Below, piece after piece: positions 63,295 through 64,000 of a stretch of DNA of 64,000 nt (positions are counted from its first letter, which is position 1; the number at the start of each line of letters is the position of its first letter). A program made the translations under genes and the position numbers. Origin of the DNA: Amycolatopsis sp. FDAARGOS 1241 (GTDB lineage: Bacteria > Actinomycetota > Actinomycetes > Mycobacteriales > Pseudonocardiaceae). Below the pieces are notes generated by a model, which made no database searches, was not told the origin of the DNA, and worked only from the letters and a program-made list of their open reading frames with translations. The stretch lies in the NCBI RefSeq assembly GCF_016889705.1, contig NZ_CP069526.1, forward strand, positions 3,348,001 to 3,412,000, written 5' to 3'.

Positions 63295-64000
63295 GTTCCG
63301 CAAGGTGCTGGTCGCGAACCGCGGCGAGATCGCGGTGCGGGTGATCCGGGCCGCGCGCGACGCCGGGCTGGCCTCCGTCGCCGTGTACGCCGACCCCGAC
63401 GCGCGGGCGCCGCACACGCGCCTGGCCGACGAGGCCTACGCGCTGCACGGGAGCACTGCGGCCGAGTCCTACCTGGACATCGACAAGCTGCTCGACGTCG
63501 CCAAGGTCAGCGGTGCCGACGCCGTCCACCCCGGGTACGGGTTCCTCTCGGAGAACGCCGACTTCGCGCAGGCGGTGCTCGACGCCGGGCTCGTGTGGAT
63601 CGGCCCCGAGCCGCAGGCGATCCGGGACCTGGGCGACAAGGTCACCGCGCGCCGCATCGCGCGGTCCGTCGGTGCACCGCTCGTGCCGGGCACGGAGGAA
63701 CCGGTCGCGTCGGCCGGTGAGATCGTCGCGTTCGCGCGTGAGCACGGGCTGCCGGTGGCGATCAAGGCGGCGTTCGGCGGCGGCGGGCGCGGGCTCAAGG
63801 TTGCGCGGGAGCTCGCCGAGATCCCCGAGCTGTTCGACTCGGCCACGCGCGAAGCGGTGGCGGCGTTCGGCCGTGGCGAGTGCTTCGTCGAGCGCTACCT
63901 CGACCACCCCCGGCACGTGGAGGCCCAGGTGCTGGCGGACGCGCACGGGACCGTGCTCGTCGCCGGCACGCGGGACTGCTCGCTGCAGCGGCGGCACCAG
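63287..64000 (+). CDS. Acyl-CoA carboxylase biotin carboxylase (alpha) subunit, cut by window end
   Basis: This is the first 238 residues of a biotin-dependent carboxylase alpha chain. The biotin carboxylase fold opens with [40 protein letters not shown] and the ATP-grasp glycine loop [20 protein letters not shown], followed by [23 protein letters not shown] 63287 is preceded by GAGAGGGGAG and overlaps the upstream stop by 8 bases. Its partner is the carboxyltransferase at 60.0 kb. The C-terminal biotin-carrier part lies outside the window. This subunit completes an acyl-CoA carboxylase in the operon. Confidence 0.95.
   Translation, partial: MPEFRKVLVANRGEIAVRVIRAARDAGLASVAVYADPDARAPHTRLADEAYALHGSTAAESYLDIDKLLDVAKVSGADAVHPGYGFLSENADFAQAVLDAGLVWIGPEPQAIRDLGDKVTARRIARSVGAPLVPGTEEPVASAGEIVAFAREHGLPVAIKAAFGGGGRGLKVARELAEIPELFDSATREAVAAFGRGECFVERYLDHPRHVEAQVLADAHGTVLVAGTRDCSLQRRHQ

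Overview
The window is very GC-rich, with GTG/TTG starts, GTGA/ATGA stop-start overlaps, ANTAR, DUF3040, SPW and EspG-type proteins, a membrane-anchored Ser/Thr kinase, Ku-linked repair genes and ESX (type VII) secretion substrates. This fits a chromosome of a high-GC actinomycete, most likely Pseudonocardiaceae (Amycolatopsis-like). The genus is inferred from gene style only; there is no rRNA or tRNA in the window to anchor it.

Layout. 1-7.5 kb: the (p)ppGpp enzyme Rel, an alpha/beta hydrolase with a frameshift, an enoyl-CoA hydratase, a class IV aminotransferase, a membrane cyclophilin, an MBL hydrolase and small membrane or hypothetical proteins. 7.5-18 kb: a YibE/F membrane protein with a long repetitive tail, a GlxA-type AraC regulator divergent from a DJ-1/PfpI protein, an intergenic repeat patch with a broken metallopeptidase, STAS and SPW proteins, a LigD-like protein whose ligase domain lacks its lysine, an SRPBCC protein and a frameshifted pyruvate oxidase-type TPP enzyme. 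18-28 kb: a TetR-controlled pair of ABC exporter half-transporters, Ku, S-adenosylhomocysteinase behind what looks like an SAH riboswitch with an intrinsic terminator, an ANTAR regulator and a DinB-type polymerase. 28-44 kb: a DUF3040 protein, a kinase followed by two FHA paralogues (both frameshifted), a divergent MarR/RibA pair with twin operator-like sites, LacI, a TauE-type permease, a form-II CO-dehydrogenase-like operon, and assorted enzymes.

44.8-54.9 kb is the most striking region. It is a compact type VII secretion substrate island: an EspG chaperone, a helical protein, a Gly/Pro-rich PPE-like protein with PPPLNVP repeats, an EspC-like protein, a YbaB-like protein, then a 1,677-residue Rhs polymorphic toxin ending in a papain-fold (Tox-PL, glutamine-deamidase type) domain, followed by a matching Imm35-like immunity gene. 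Three strong hairpins separate its units. No ESX core machine is in the window.

55-64 kb: a nitroreductase, then a TetR gene divergent from a tightly coupled acyl-CoA operon (acyl-CoA ligase, enoyl-CoA hydratase, two MaoC hydratases, carboxyltransferase, CitE-like lyase, LLM oxidoreductase, biotin carboxylase). It reads as a ligate-carboxylate-hydrate-cleave catabolic route and resembles the mycobacterial Rv2498c-Rv2504c leucine-type locus.

A caution that affects several entries: six genes carry apparent frameshifts, and every one can be repaired by restoring one or two G/C bases. This pattern suggests deletion errors in the sequence at least as much as real gene decay.
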